Notes: generated by a model not told the origin, from the sequence alone. DNA of 64,000 nt from Pyrococcus furiosus DSM 3638 (GCF_000007305.1 NC_003413.1:1049318-1113317); one strand, 5' to 3'. Positions 41,771 to 51,650 are shown, counted from the first letter of the stretch. Made by a program: numbers and translations.

Positions 41771-42540
41771 TCCTCAATTCTTTTTTAGTCTTGTTGGAAC
41801 TTGAAAGCTCAATGTAATAAAATCCCTTCCCTATGTTCTTTCAATTCTTTTGTAGTCTTATTGAAACCTACGGTTAAAAACCCTGCAGATTCTCCCAGCA
41901 TAGTCCCCCTTCAATTCTTTTGTAGTCTTATTGTAACCCAGTAGAGTTCACGACGAGTGGGTGCAGTATTCTCGCTTCAATTCTTTTGTAGTCTTATTGT
42001 AACTTAAGGTTGAGACGGAGAAGGCGTTTCTTGTATCTTTACTTCAATTCTTTTGTAGTCTTATTGTAACCCCGAAGACGTTCTCAAAGATTTAAAAAGA
42101 GATTTGCGCTTCAATTCTTTTGTAGTCTTATTGGAACGTAACAAAGGTGGGCGTTTCTAGAGAGGTTGGGCAAGCTTCAATTCTTTTGTAGTCTTATTGG
42201 AACGGGCTACGAGGACGCCCTGAGGATTATGAAAGAGGTCCTCTTCAATTCTTTTGTAGTCTTATTGGAACCGGAAGCTCATAGAGTTCAATGGAAGGTT
42301 GAAGCTCATCTTCAATTCTTTTGTAGTCTTATTGGAACGTTTGGGCGTATGGTGCCTTAGTGCACGAGTTCCACCGTCTTCAATTCTTTTGTAGTCTTAT
42401 TGGAACTTTTCACGTAGTTTATCACGTCGTCTGCATTTCTTCCTCTTCAATTCTTTTGTAGTCTTATTGGAACTCAAAGACTGTGTGTGGAGCAGCTATT
42501 TGCTTCGGCATCTTCAATTCTTTTGTAGTCTTATTGGAAC
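41771..42540 (-). CRISPR. CRISPR array 2: 12 repeats, 11 spacers, 29-bp repeat variant, transcribed leftward
   Basis: Repeat starts are 41771 (degenerate), 41838, 41909, 41975, 42042, 42109, 42175, 42243, 42310, 42378, 42445 and 42512. Ten copies are 29 bp, with CTTCAATTC in place of CTTTCAATTC; only the 41838 copy keeps the 30-bp form. The seven leader-proximal copies share the rest of the array 1 repeat. Leader-distal copies decay: 41909, 41975 and 42042 end TTGTAAC, 41838 ends TTGAAAC, and 41771 has five changes including an altered 5' edge. Spacers are 37-41 nt. Leader at right. Confidence 0.98.
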
Positions 42541-43010
42541 AGTGGGCTTTTTTGCCCTAATTCCCCATTGGGGTAATTATATCACTCGAATTTATAAGCC
42601 TTACGGGACATCCACCTTCCCCCACAACCCCCCATTTATAAACAAAACAAACCATTACAACCCTTTAAACCAAAAACAAACCAAAAAACTAGCCGATTAC
42701 AAATACCCCTTACCAAACCCTATTCAACGAACAAGCTTCAATGATTGAATTGAGCTAATTCCTGCCTTTTTACAAGAATCCAACAAAAAACCTCAAGCAA
42801 ATTCAAAAAACAATCCTCTAACACTTTAATAAAAACTCATCGAAAAAATTTCGTTACAATTTAACAATGAAAGTGTAACACAAAGCAAATAATAACTTCA
42901 AGTGACTAAATTAAACCCTAGCTTCTCCAAAACCTCCAATTCAAAAATTACGCCCTTAGAAAACTAAAAAACCAAAAAAGAAACCCGATCAACGTGTACC
43001 GAAAAAATTT
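42541..43010 (-). promoter_or_regulatory. Leader of CRISPR array 2
   Basis: About 470 bp without a credible gene, homologous to the array 1 leader at 16227-16697. Minus-strand TATA-like elements lie at 42589-42598 and 42633-42643, at the same distances from the first repeat as in array 1. Two small inverted repeats next to the array are GGGC, six T, GCCC (42544-42557) and CCCC ATT GGGG (42563-42573). The distal part is very AT-rich with purine/pyrimidine strand bias and ends in a conserved CGTGTACCGAAAAAATTT. Confidence 0.87.
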
Positions 43011-43018
43011 CAAAAACT

Positions 43019-44281
43019 TCACTCTAACCTAGCCTTTTCAAACTCTTCTTTCCTATCCAAACTCTTCGTAGCATCTATACCCCACTTAGCTGTTAGTCCA
43101 TCTTTCCCAGATGGATCTAATGAGCTCCCTCTAGCGTTTGGGATGATTACAAGATCTTTATCTGGCTGGAACCTCGTTGCCACCGCCCACTCAACTTCCC
43201 TGTCATCGTATATGTCTATATCCTCATCCACAACTATTACCCTCTTAAGGCTTGGATGGCCAGCAAATGCTGCCAGAATTGCATTCTTTCCGTCCCCCTC
43301 ATGTTGCTTCGTTATTGAAACCACAGCGTGCAACCACATGCAGCCTCCTTCTGTCAGTCTAACTCCATGAACCTTTGGGACTACTCTTTTCACACTAGTA
43401 TATATTTGCGGCTCCTTTGGAAGGCCCATGAGCATATAGTGCTCATAACCTCCAGGAAGTAAAGCGTGGAATATTGGATTGTCTACATGGTACATTTTCT
43501 CAAAAACAACAACGGGTTGCTTCCTAACTATATCGTAAGTCCCAGTTATATCAACGAATGGTCCTTCATCAACCATCTCATCGGTTATCTTAGCCTCAAA
43601 GACGAACTCACTCTCGACAGGGACGGGAATTCCGTTGACATCAACTACCTCTAACGGCCTTCCAAAGGCTCTCCTACTAATTGTAGATGCAATCTCAAGC
43701 TCACTTATTCCATAAGCTACGCTGGTCGCCCCAGCCAATAAAACGTGGATTGGGTTTCCAACTATTATCCTAACCTCTAACTCCTCCCCACTTTCAACAC
43801 TCTCCTTCCACATGGCGTATAGGTGCCTGGGAACTATTCTAATGGCTGCTTTATTCTCATCCAGAATCATCATTCTGTGGAAAGAGAGGTTAACAAAGTC
43901 CCCTCTCTTTGCCACAACGATTGCTGAGGTAAAGTATCTTCCCCCATCCTTGGGGTAGAACTTGGGAACTGGGAGATCCAGTAGGTTTACCTCATTCTCG
44001 TTCCTTAAAAACTCCGCATCATCTACGATTTCATACTTCGATGGATTTTCCATGGAATAGGCTAAGAGCTCGAGGAGTCCCTTCTTGTCGGTATTTAGGA
44101 ATTTTGCAATCCTATCTCTTGTTGACCAAATGTTCCCAGCAACTTCCCAGCCCTCAACGTCTTTGAATAAGACGGGCCTGTCCTTATACTTAAGCAGGTA
44201 TTTAGTTATCTCGTATTCCTTTTTCACGGGCTTATCAACTATTACGGTATCATCAAACTTCTCAATTATCTCCCTCAACAT
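43019..44281 (-). CDS. UbiD-family decarboxylase
   Basis: 420 aa. UbiD-type enzymes use prenylated FMN for reversible decarboxylation of aromatic or unsaturated acids. Typical blocks are [41 protein letters not shown]-type [26 protein letters not shown] and [25 protein letters not shown]. Archaeal members include the enzyme for phosphomevalonate dehydration partner steps and others, so the substrate cannot be fixed; a role in the archaeal mevalonate route is one possibility. It overlaps the pus10 3' end by 20 nt. Confidence 0.88.
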   Translation of the reverse strand: MLREIIEKFDDTVIVDKPVKKEYEITKYLLKYKDRPVLFKDVEGWEVAGNIWSTRDRIAKFLNTDKKGLLELLAYSMENPSKYEIVDDAEFLRNENEVNLLDLPVPKFYPKDGGRYFTSAIVVAKRGDFVNLSFHRMMILDENKAAIRIVPRHLYAMWKESVESGEELEVRIIVGNPIHVLLAGATSVAYGISELEIASTISRRAFGRPLEVVDVNGIPVPVESEFVFEAKITDEMVDEGPFVDITGTYDIVRKQPVVVFEKMYHVDNPIFHALLPGGYEHYMLMGLPKEPQIYTSVKRVVPKVHGVRLTEGGCMWLHAVVSITKQHEGDGKNAILAAFAGHPSLKRVIVVDEDIDIYDDREVEWAVATRFQPDKDLVIIPNARGSSLDPSGKDGLTAKWGIDATKSLDRKEEFEKARLE

Positions 44282-45428
44282 CGTCCAACACCTCTAAAAC
44301 ATCTAAGATTTCACACCAAGCTTCCTTTCCCAAAATTTCAGACACTGAAGGGGTGGTCCTTCCCCTATCCCCAGATATCAGCTCTTTTATGTATAAACCT
44401 CCATCGGTGACTAACCTGAGTTTGAAGTGCTTGTCATCAATTAACTCTCCCTTCACATCGTAAACCTTTCTAACTCTAACTAAATCAGCTCTACTATTGA
44501 GCACTCTCCTGGGGGTTCTCTGTTTAATTTCCGCATTCTTTAAGGACTTAACTACCTTTTCAACTTCTTCCTTTGTTATTCCATCCTTAACGTAAACAAT
44601 GGCCTCGTACACTTTTCTATGTCTTGTGGTTAAAATTCTCTCGGCTTCCTCTGGCGTTATGAACCTTAAATTAAGAACCTCCACCTTTCCACTTTGGTTT
44701 ATCTCTTCTTCAATGTCCTTTAGATTTACTTTTCTCTTCCTGGGTCTCTTTATCTCAACTACGAAGGGCCTTCCATTGCCCAGCATTCTAACGTCGACGT
44801 CTTCTCTCCCAGCTCCTTTGAATATGCACTTTCCATGGAAGTGCTTCTTAAAAGCTCTGCAGATTATCGTTGCTATGCTCTCCTTAAACCCAGGGGCTGG
44901 AGTTTGGGGTATTCCTCTAATGAGCTTTCTATACCTCCCAGCTACATATATTGGATTTACCTGAAGTTCAACCTTTTCCGAGAAGGGCTCAACTATGAAG
45001 ACAACGTCGGGCCTCTCTTTTACTGGTGTCTTTCCATATCTAACTGCAATAACTTTCCCAAGCTCCCTGTTGAACTCTTTTGTAATCTTTTCTCCACTCA
45101 CTACTCTGAATTTCCTCCAAATTTCCTCCTCCTTTTTTTCAATTTCTTCTGGGAACCTCGAACCCACCCAGAAGGTTTCAAATTCTATTCCTTCAGCAGC
45201 TTTTATGCAGAGTTCAGCAAACTTATCGAGGTTATTAAAAACACCTCCACAAAGCTCACATTTTTCAGGCTCCTTATACTCCTTTCCAGTTTCCATTGAA
45301 AGAAGAAGCCTAATGGCTCTACCCCTTTCTTCGTTCGTTCCCTTCCCGAGTTTTCCAAATAACCTACCCAAGCAGTGGTTGCAGAGTTGATGCTCCTCCA
45401 ATATCTCTCTGGCTTTTTCAAGTATCAT
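44262..45428 (-). CDS. pus10: tRNA pseudouridine synthase Pus10
   Basis: 388 aa. Archaeal Pus10 makes pseudouridine 54 and 55 in the T-loop of tRNA. The zinc-binding cysteines are C16, C19, C57 and C60, and a THUMP-containing region follows. The catalytic domain has [25 protein letters not shown] with the active-site Asp in RED. The last part holds [22 protein letters not shown] 45428 is divergent from the aIF2-alpha gene. Corresponds to PF1139 (from memory). Confidence 0.95.
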   Translation of the reverse strand: MILEKAREILEEHQLCNHCLGRLFGKLGKGTNEERGRAIRLLLSMETGKEYKEPEKCELCGGVFNNLDKFAELCIKAAEGIEFETFWVGSRFPEEIEKKEEEIWRKFRVVSGEKITKEFNRELGKVIAVRYGKTPVKERPDVVFIVEPFSEKVELQVNPIYVAGRYRKLIRGIPQTPAPGFKESIATIICRAFKKHFHGKCIFKGAGREDVDVRMLGNGRPFVVEIKRPRKRKVNLKDIEEEINQSGKVEVLNLRFITPEEAERILTTRHRKVYEAIVYVKDGITKEEVEKVVKSLKNAEIKQRTPRRVLNSRADLVRVRKVYDVKGELIDDKHFKLRLVTDGGLYIKELISGDRGRTTPSVSEILGKEAWCEILDVLEVLDDVEGDN

Positions 45429-45493
45429 CGCAATTATTTAAAGGGGCAACTTTAAAAGGATGAGTATTAAAGAGCCTTCTTGGAGGTGGAAGC

Positions 45494-46321
45494 ATGCCCA
45501 GGAGAGCAAGGGAGTATCCCGAAGAGGGAGAGCTTGTGGTTGCTACAGTTAAGAGGGTTCACAATTATGGAGCATTTCTTGACCTTGACGAGTATCCGGG
45601 GAAAGAAGGGTTTATGCACATTAGTGAGGTGGCCTCAACCTGGGTAAAGAACATTAGAGATTACCTAAGGGAAGGTCAAAAGGTAGTGGCCAAGGTTATA
45701 AGGGTTGACCCAAAGAAGGGTCATATAGACCTCAGCCTAAGGAGGGTAACCCAGCAACAGAGAAAAGCAAAGCTTCAAGAGTTCAAGAGGGCTCAGAAAG
45801 CTGAAAACTTACTAAAGCTTGCCGCGGAGAAATTAGGAAAAGACTTTGAAGAGGCTTGGAGAGAGGTATGGGTGCCACTGGAGAACGAGTGGGGCGAGGT
45901 TTATGCTGCCTTCGAAGATGCAGCGAGGAATGGAATAGAAGTTCTCAAAGGCTACGTTCCAGATGAGTGGCTTCCAGTTCTCAAGGAGATAATTGACAGC
46001 TATGTAGAGGTTCCTACTGTAACAATAGATGCCGAGTTTGAAATCACTGTGCCAAAGCCAAATGGAATTGAGATAATTAAGGAGGCTTTAATAAAGGCAA
46101 GGGACAGAGCAAACCAAGAGAAAGACATCGAAGTTAAGTTCACCTACCTGGGGGCTCCAAGGTACAGGATAGACATTACGGCCCCAGACTACTACAAGGC
46201 CGAAGAAGTCCTGGAGGATATAGCAGAAGAAATTCTTAGAGTAATAAAGGAGGCTGGTGGCGAGGCCACACTTCTGAGAAAGGAGAAGAGAATTAGGAAG
46301 GTTAAGAAGAGGAAGAAGTGA
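45494..46321 (+). CDS. eif2a: Translation initiation factor aIF2 alpha subunit
   Basis: 275 aa. As part of the aIF2 heterotrimer it delivers initiator tRNA. Residues 10-85 are an S1 domain (GELVVATVKRVHNYGAFLDLDEYPGKEGFMHISEVA). A helical middle domain and an alpha-beta C-terminal domain (PTVTIDAEFEITVPKPNGI) follow, then a basic tail RIRKVKKRKK. GGAGGTGG lies just before ATG 45494. It heads an operon with nop10 and a proteasome chaperone, a usual archaeal order. Confidence 0.96.
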   Translation: MPRRAREYPEEGELVVATVKRVHNYGAFLDLDEYPGKEGFMHISEVASTWVKNIRDYLREGQKVVAKVIRVDPKKGHIDLSLRRVTQQQRKAKLQEFKRAQKAENLLKLAAEKLGKDFEEAWREVWVPLENEWGEVYAAFEDAARNGIEVLKGYVPDEWLPVLKEIIDSYVEVPTVTIDAEFEITVPKPNGIEIIKEALIKARDRANQEKDIEVKFTYLGAPRYRIDITAPDYYKAEEVLEDIAEEILRVIKEAGGEATLLRKEKRIRKVKKRKK

Positions 46322-46326
46322 GGGTT

Positions 46327-46509
46327 ATGAGGTTTAGGATAAGGAAGTGTCCCAAGTGTGGGAGATACACCCTCAAGGAAGTCTGCCCTGTGTGTGGGGA
46401 AAAGACTAAAGTAGCTCATCCACCAAGGTTTTCCCCTGAGGACCCATATGGGGAATATAGGAGAAGGTGGAAGAGGGAGGTACTCGGAATAGGGAGGAAG
46501 GAAAAATGA
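46327..46509 (+). CDS. nop10: Nop10, H/ACA ribonucleoprotein subunit
   Basis: 60 aa from ATG 46327. A zinc ribbon CPKC (8-11) and CPVC (about 23-26) is followed by PPRFSPEDPYGEYRRRWKRE, the conserved Nop10 tail that binds Cbf5. It is part of the guide-RNA pseudouridylation machine. A GTG at 46318 would overlap aIF2-alpha by 4 nt, but GAGGG lies between it and the ATG, so the ATG is preferred. Confidence 0.96.
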   Translation: MRFRIRKCPKCGRYTLKEVCPVCGEKTKVAHPPRFSPEDPYGEYRRRWKREVLGIGRKEK

Positions 46510-47309
46510 AGGAAACCACAATTGTTGTATATGAAAGGCCCGATATTTATGACCCAATATTTATTGAGGGCCTTCCTGGGATTGGATTAGTTGGAAAGCT
46601 TGCAGCTGAACACTTAATTCAAGAGCTAAAGGCCAAAAAGTTTGCCGAGCTTTACTCTCCTCACTTCATGCACCAGGTCTTAATTAGAAAGAACTCAGTC
46701 GTAGAGCTAATGAAAAACGAATTCTACTACTGGAAAAGCCCTGACGATGAGCATAGAGATTTGATAATAGTGACTGGAGATACTCAAGTTCCTCCAACGG
46801 ACAGCTACGGACACTTTGAGGTTGCTGGGAAGATGCTTGACTTCGTTCAAGAGTTTGGGACTAGAGAAATAATAACGATGGGAGGCTATCAAGTTCCTGA
46901 AATCCAAGGAGAGCCGAGGGTTCTTGCAGCTGTGACCCATGAGGACTTAATAGAGTACTACAAGAGCAAGCTGGAGGGCTGTTCAGTTGAGGTAATTTGG
47001 AGAGAAGATGAGGGAGGGGCTATAGTAGGTGCAGCAGGGCTCCTCCTGGGAATTGGTAAGCTTAGAGGAATGTTCGGCATAAGCTTGCTCGGAGAGAGCC
47101 TTGGATATATAGTTGATGCAAAGGCCGCGAAGGCTGTCCTTTCTGCAGTCACAAAGATACTCGGACTGGAGATAGACATGACCGCTTTAGATGAGAGGGC
47201 TAAGGAGACTGAGGAGATCTTGAGAAAAGTTGAAGAAATGCAGAGGGCAATGATGGAGCAAGTCACTCCAAAGTTGCCTCATGAAGAGGAAGACAGGGGA
47301 TACCTCTAA
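46506..47309 (+). CDS. PAC2-family proteasome assembly chaperone
   Basis: 267 aa from ATG 46506, with GGAGG eight bases upstream and an ATGA overlap with nop10. FIEGLPGIGLVGKLAAEHLI (residues 19-38) and ITMGGYQVPEIQGEPRVLAAVTH are PAC2/DUF75-family signatures. The C-terminus is a helix (ETEEILRKVEEMQRAM) followed by a flexible tail ending RGYL; a penultimate Tyr recalls the HbYX tails that dock into 20S proteasome pockets. Archaeal PbaA/PbaB proteins of this family assist or activate the proteasome. Which paralogue this is cannot be settled here. Confidence 0.88.
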   Translation: MKETTIVVYERPDIYDPIFIEGLPGIGLVGKLAAEHLIQELKAKKFAELYSPHFMHQVLIRKNSVVELMKNEFYYWKSPDDEHRDLIIVTGDTQVPPTDSYGHFEVAGKMLDFVQEFGTREIITMGGYQVPEIQGEPRVLAAVTHEDLIEYYKSKLEGCSVEVIWREDEGGAIVGAAGLLLGIGKLRGMFGISLLGESLGYIVDAKAAKAVLSAVTKILGLEIDMTALDERAKETEEILRKVEEMQRAMMEQVTPKLPHEEEDRGYL

Positions 47310-47337
47310 ATTTTCTCTTTTTTTCTAGGTGTTGGAG

Positions 47338-48189
47338 ATGAGAGAAATCACCCCCAAGAGAATTATGGAAATGAAGGGAAAAGAAAAGATCACTATGATA
47401 ACAGCCTATGATTATCCCTCAGCACTTCTTGCAGATAAGGCAGGTTTTGACATAGTCTTTGTCGGTGACTCCCTTGGAATGGTTGTCTATGGAGAGCAAA
47501 ACACCCTCAACGTTACAATGGATCAGATGATTTTCCATACTAGGGCAGTTGCCAAAGCCGTGAAGAGGGCATTGGTTTTGGCAGACATGCCCTTCGGCAG
47601 CTATGAAGTTTCTGTTGAAGAGGGAGTGAAGAACGCCATAAAGCTAATTCAGGCCGGAGCAGATGCAGTTAAGATAGAGGGGGGCTATGACCATAGAAAA
47701 CTTGTCAAAAAGCTGGTAAGGATGGGAATCCCAGTTATGGGCCACACAGGGCTTACTCCCCAGAGATACCTAAGGCTCGGTGGTTACAGAATAATGGGAG
47801 AGAATGAAGAGGAAGTTGAGGAAATATTGAGGGATGCAAAAGCTTTGGAAAAAGCTGGGGCCTTTGCCGTCGTTCTGGAATTTGTCCTAGCCGACGTGGC
47901 AAAGCTAGTTACTGAAGAGGTCTCAATCCCCACCATAGGAATTGGCTCTGGACCCTACGTTGATGGCCAAGTTTTGGTTTGGCACGATGTTTTGGGGCTA
48001 TATGAAAGTTCACCCCCCTTCGCCAAGAGGTATGCGAACCTTAGAGAAGAAATACTGAGGGCAATATCGGAGTTTAGAAAAGAGGTTAAAGAAGGAAAAT
48101 TCCCAGGAAAGGAGCACTACTGGGAATACCAAGATAAAGAAACATTTAATAGGATTAAAGAGAACGTCATGAGAAAGCTTAGGCTTTAG
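47338..48189 (+). CDS. panB: Ketopantoate hydroxymethyltransferase
   Basis: 283 aa from ATG 47338; a GTG at 47329 is the alternative. It transfers a hydroxymethyl group from methylene-tetrahydropterin to ketoisovalerate in pantothenate/CoA synthesis. Signatures include [42 protein letters not shown] and [10 protein letters not shown], and the [17 protein letters not shown] block. The 3' end overlaps the convergent EamA gene by 11 nt. The MfnA-type decarboxylase at 58648-59763 could supply beta-alanine for the same pathway. Confidence 0.95.
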   Translation: MREITPKRIMEMKGKEKITMITAYDYPSALLADKAGFDIVFVGDSLGMVVYGEQNTLNVTMDQMIFHTRAVAKAVKRALVLADMPFGSYEVSVEEGVKNAIKLIQAGADAVKIEGGYDHRKLVKKLVRMGIPVMGHTGLTPQRYLRLGGYRIMGENEEEVEEILRDAKALEKAGAFAVVLEFVLADVAKLVTEEVSIPTIGIGSGPYVDGQVLVWHDVLGLYESSPPFAKRYANLREEILRAISEFRKEVKEGKFPGKEHYWEYQDKETFNRIKENVMRKLRL

Positions 48190-48982
48190 TTAGGCCCAAG
48201 GTTCCTAAAGTTATTAGGACAAACCCAGCAACATGCCAGAGAGTTACAGGCGTTCCGGTAAGTAGAGCTATTCCTATGGCAACTGCTGGGGCTGGGGTTA
48301 TTATGGCAGTCGCGAGGGAAAGGTCTATTCTCTTTATTGCTGAGTACCATATGAGCTGGCCAAAGGCTATGATCATTCCCTCCACTACAGAATAAAAGGT
48401 GAAGGACATCTCAGTGAGTAGAGTAGGGATGAATAAGAATAGGGCCCCGAACGAATTTCTAAGGAAAGCTATTGTCTGTGGGCTACCCTTTGTTCTTTTT
48501 GCTATAACATGCCCTAACTGCCAGAATAGGGGAACCAATAATAGAAGACCATCTCCTGGGTTCAGTGAAACTCTCTTCCCTTGGGTTATTACAAGAACAA
48601 CTCCCACAACAACTAAGGCCGAGTATCCAACTCTTCTCTTTGTTATTGCTTCTTTAAGGACTATATAGGATAGCAAAAAGGAAAACACGACTTCCGCTCT
48701 AGTTATTAAGGCTGCATTTATCGAAGTTGACATCCTTGCTCCAAAGGAATATGAGAGGTAAGCTAAAAAAGTCCCAAAGAATCCAATAAGTGCTCCCCTT
48801 TCCCACTCAGCCCTTACCTCCCCAAAGTTTGCAAAGGGGAGTAGCAAAAGTGAAGCAAAAAGAGCTGAGAAAAAGGCAAAACTTATGGGATTAACTGGGT
48901 TGTAGCTTATTATCACGGGTTCAAGGCCGTAAAGTATCATTCCCACTAAAGCCAAAGCAACTCCCTTACTTCTCTCTTCCAT
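48179..48982 (-). CDS. EamA/DMT-superfamily transporter
   Basis: 267 aa with about ten hydrophobic segments in two homologous halves, the EamA (drug/metabolite transporter) layout. The first half has [33 protein letters not shown] and the second [32 protein letters not shown], the paired signatures. The substrate is unknown. The start overlaps the Mrp/Nbp35 ATPase gene by 17 nt, so it is the second gene of that unit. Confidence 0.87.
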   Translation of the reverse strand: MEERSKGVALALVGMILYGLEPVIISYNPVNPISFAFFSALFASLLLLPFANFGEVRAEWERGALIGFFGTFLAYLSYSFGARMSTSINAALITRAEVVFSFLLSYIVLKEAITKRRVGYSALVVVGVVLVITQGKRVSLNPGDGLLLLVPLFWQLGHVIAKRTKGSPQTIAFLRNSFGALFLFIPTLLTEMSFTFYSVVEGMIIAFGQLIWYSAIKRIDLSLATAIITPAPAVAIGIALLTGTPVTLWHVAGFVLITLGTLGLTKA

Positions 48983-49853
48983 CGCCCTTTATTTCCTTGA
49001 GCTTATTAACAAGCTTTTCGGCTATCTCCATGAATGCCTTGGCAGCTGGAGTGTCTCCATACAGAACTATTGGAATTCCCAGGTCGCTAGCCTCTCTCGC
49101 TTTTAGGTCTATTGGAACTTTGCCTAAGAAGTCAACACCTTCCTTTTCTGCGAGCTTCTCTCCCCCTCCTTCCCCAAATATGTCGATTTTATTTCCACAG
49201 TGTGGGCAAATTAGATAGCTCATGTTTTCAATCACTGCTATGTAAGGAACTTCCATCTTCTTCATCATATTAACTGCTTTTCCAGTATCGAGGAGGGCCA
49301 CCTCTTGCGGGGTTGTTACTACTATTGCGGCGTCAAGCTGGATGGATTGAACTACAGTTAGAATCTCATCTCCTGTCCCAGGGGGGAAGTCGATGATCAT
49401 GAAGTCAAGTTCTCCCCACATAACGTCTCCCAAAAGCTGCTTTATGGCCTTTGTAACTAGGGAGCCACGCCATATTATGGGTTGATCCTCGGGAACCATC
49501 ATGCCCATGCTCATAACCTTTATTGGAGTAACTTGGCCCATGAAGTCCACCGTTGGAGGAATCATTTCGAAGTGTCCGTCCTCAAACTTCTCGGCATAGA
49601 TATCGGTGTTTCCAATTCCGAACATCTTTGCAACGTTTGGGCCGTGAATATCTGCATCCAAGATTCCAACAAAGTATCCCATCTTAGCTAAAGCTGCAGT
49701 TAGATTCACTGCAACCGTGCTCTTTCCAACTCCACCCTTTCCACTGAGAACAGCTATTTTGTACTTCCACTTCTTCTCCTTCTCCTTGATTCTTTGAGTC
49801 AGAGGATCAACGCCAAGACCAGGGACGTTCAAAGTTGGGGCCTTTATCGTCAC
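48966..49853 (-). CDS. Mrp/Nbp35-type P-loop ATPase, Fe-S cluster carrier
   Basis: 295 aa. The deviant Walker A SGKGGVGKS is at residues 37-45. The family Walker B is MIIDFPPGTGDE, and CPHC in LICPHCGNKIDIFG is the metal-cluster site where two subunits meet. It should carry or assemble Fe-S clusters (family knowledge; the name Mrp is unrelated to the Mrp antiporter nearby). The start ATG 49853 is followed by a gene overlap with the EamA transporter. Confidence 0.92.
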   Translation of the reverse strand: MTIKAPTLNVPGLGVDPLTQRIKEKEKKWKYKIAVLSGKGGVGKSTVAVNLTAALAKMGYFVGILDADIHGPNVAKMFGIGNTDIYAEKFEDGHFEMIPPTVDFMGQVTPIKVMSMGMMVPEDQPIIWRGSLVTKAIKQLLGDVMWGELDFMIIDFPPGTGDEILTVVQSIQLDAAIVVTTPQEVALLDTGKAVNMMKKMEVPYIAVIENMSYLICPHCGNKIDIFGEGGGEKLAEKEGVDFLGKVPIDLKAREASDLGIPIVLYGDTPAAKAFMEIAEKLVNKLKEIKGDGREK

Positions 49854-49980
49854 TTACTTCACCCATCATAGGTAAGGAGGAGAGTTAAAAAGCTTTGCTA
49901 CAATTTGTATCTTATGGAACAAATGTGTGTAACGTCCGAAGGCCAATAATCTTATTAATCGAGCAAAGGAACTCTTAACT

Positions 49981-50178
49981 ATGAACAGGAAGCTTGATGA
50001 ATTTCTTGGTTCTAATGATCCACCGGCAACCAAGGAGGAAAATCAAAAGGTAAAAAAGAAGCAGAGGTTGAGAGCAACTAATTTAGACGAGTTTTTGCCT
50101 GAAGATCACATAAACTTCTTTAAGAACCTTAGAATAGGTTCAAAAAAGATAGCTAGGAAGAAGATTGAAGAGCTTTAA
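49981..50178 (+). CDS. Small charged protein, function unknown
   Basis: 65 aa, very Lys/Glu/Asn/Asp-rich. A short pattern occurs twice: KLDEFL near residue 4 and NLDEFLPEDHINFF near 34, each followed by basic residues. No cysteine, signal or membrane segment. It is flanked by convergent and divergent genes and seems monocistronic. AATCTTATTAA at about 49948-49958 could be a TATA-like element for a near-leaderless start. I recognise no family. Confidence 0.6.
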   Translation: MNRKLDEFLGSNDPPATKEENQKVKKKQRLRATNLDEFLPEDHINFFKNLRIGSKKIARKKIEEL

Positions 50179-50186
50179 TTATTTAA

Positions 50187-51650
50187 TTATGTAATTATTG
50201 AAAAAAGTGAAATTAGCAGAACCAAGAGAGCGACCCCATAGTTAGGCTCAACTCTAATTATATAATCTCTTTTCGGAACGTAATCTTTTGCCAGCAGGAA
50301 TAAAACAAATCCAAGGGGAATCAAAACATCTTTATATGAGGGAGTCCCATTCCACATGATTCCCATGCCTAGGGCGATTAAACTCAAGACAAGGGAAGGA
50401 ATGACTCTCTTTACTGAAGGTTTGTGCCCATAGCCTTTCCACAGATAATAGTTGAGCTTTGCGAATGAAAATGCGGTTCCCAGGGAGACTCCGTAGATAA
50501 GTGCCTCTTCTTTGGTAGCTTTAGAAAGGATTTCCTTTGCAACACCTCCCACCGTAATGCCAAATCCAGCTATCGACAAGCTAAGTATTGCTACTGTGAT
50601 TAAAAGAATGTAGCAGTTTCTACAACCCAAATAATTTAGCTCTTTTCTCTTTCTCGCATCAACTAGGGCTCCAATCGAGAGAAAGAGGCCAGATTTAAAG
50701 ATTGCGTGAGCGAAAGAGTAAATTGCCGCTGCATAGGGATTATTATAGGAAATGGCCAAAAGAACATAGCCCATTTGACTAACGGTATGATAGGCGAGAA
50801 CTCTCTTTGCGTTCACTTGCACCATCGCTAAAACTACACCAAAAATCATTGACATCATAGCTAACGGTCTCAGAAAGCTCAGATCAGCAAGATAGGAGAG
50901 AAGAACAAGCCCGTATACTGGGGCTTTAACTGCAATTCCAGAGAGAATTGCACTTAAGTATGTGTCGGCCTTCGAGTGGGCATCAGGCAGCCAAATGTGC
51001 AGGGGAAATATCCCACTCTTCAATGAAAGGGCGAGAGAAGCAATCAGAACTGCAATCCTGGGAACTTCTCTCCCCTGAGCCAGCTTAACATTTAGAGTAC
51101 CGGTGGAAAAGTAAATCATGCCTAGCGAGAGAACTAGGAGATAGGAGGCAGTCATAGAAAGGAGGAGATAGTTGTAGGCGGCCTTATAGCTACCTTTCTC
51201 CTTTGAGGAGGCTATTAGTGCAAAAGATGAAATTGCCGAGAGTTCCATAAACACGTAGAAGTTGAAGAGGTCCTTCGATATGAAAGCCCCTATTAATCCA
51301 GAATGCATTAAAAGGAGAAGGGAAAGCTTTCTCCATTCAGTCGCATAGGTTACAACATAGAGGGAGCTCATGGAAAATACGGTCAGCTCTGCAATTAAGA
51401 AGAGGAAGGTTATCGAGTCTAGATCGACTTCAATCCCTAAAAGTCTAGAATAACCTCCAACAACTCCCCCCTGGGAAAAGGGTAATAGTATTACAGGGAG
51501 AAAGACTCCAAGTAAGTAGAGGACTTTTACCTCAAGGGTTAGGGGGAGTTTGAACCTTGCCCTTATACTTCCCTCTATCTTAAGGCTCCCAAATAGATAA
51601 ATTAATAGTGAGAATATGGCTGGAAGAAGTGCGAGTATTGAGGCGTTCAT
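50187..51650 (-). CDS. mrpD: Mrp-type Na+/H+ antiporter subunit D (NuoN/MrpD-like)
   Basis: 487 aa, about 14 membrane segments. It is of the proton-translocating NuoL/M/N family. Signatures are FYVFMELSAISSFALIASS (key Glu), LKSGIFPLHIWLPDAHSKADTYLSAILSGIAVKAPVYG (key Lys) and RVLAYHTVSQMGYVLLAIS. It is the last gene of the seven-gene operon and overlaps mrpC by 4 nt. No hydrogenase genes are nearby, so the module seems to be a stand-alone antiporter. Confidence 0.92.
   Translation of the reverse strand: MNASILALLPAIFSLLIYLFGSLKIEGSIRARFKLPLTLEVKVLYLLGVFLPVILLPFSQGGVVGGYSRLLGIEVDLDSITFLFLIAELTVFSMSSLYVVTYATEWRKLSLLLLMHSGLIGAFISKDLFNFYVFMELSAISSFALIASSKEKGSYKAAYNYLLLSMTASYLLVLSLGMIYFSTGTLNVKLAQGREVPRIAVLIASLALSLKSGIFPLHIWLPDAHSKADTYLSAILSGIAVKAPVYGLVLLSYLADLSFLRPLAMMSMIFGVVLAMVQVNAKRVLAYHTVSQMGYVLLAISYNNPYAAAIYSFAHAIFKSGLFLSIGALVDARKRKELNYLGCRNCYILLITVAILSLSIAGFGITVGGVAKEILSKATKEEALIYGVSLGTAFSFAKLNYYLWKGYGHKPSVKRVIPSLVLSLIALGMGIMWNGTPSYKDVLIPLGFVLFLLAKDYVPKRDYIIRVEPNYGVALLVLLISLFSIIT

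Noticed and set aside
42166-42748. Two open frames across array 2 and its leader
   Set aside because: They consist of translated repeats and spacers (the same peptide from each repeat) and leader sequence, so they are artefacts of the array.
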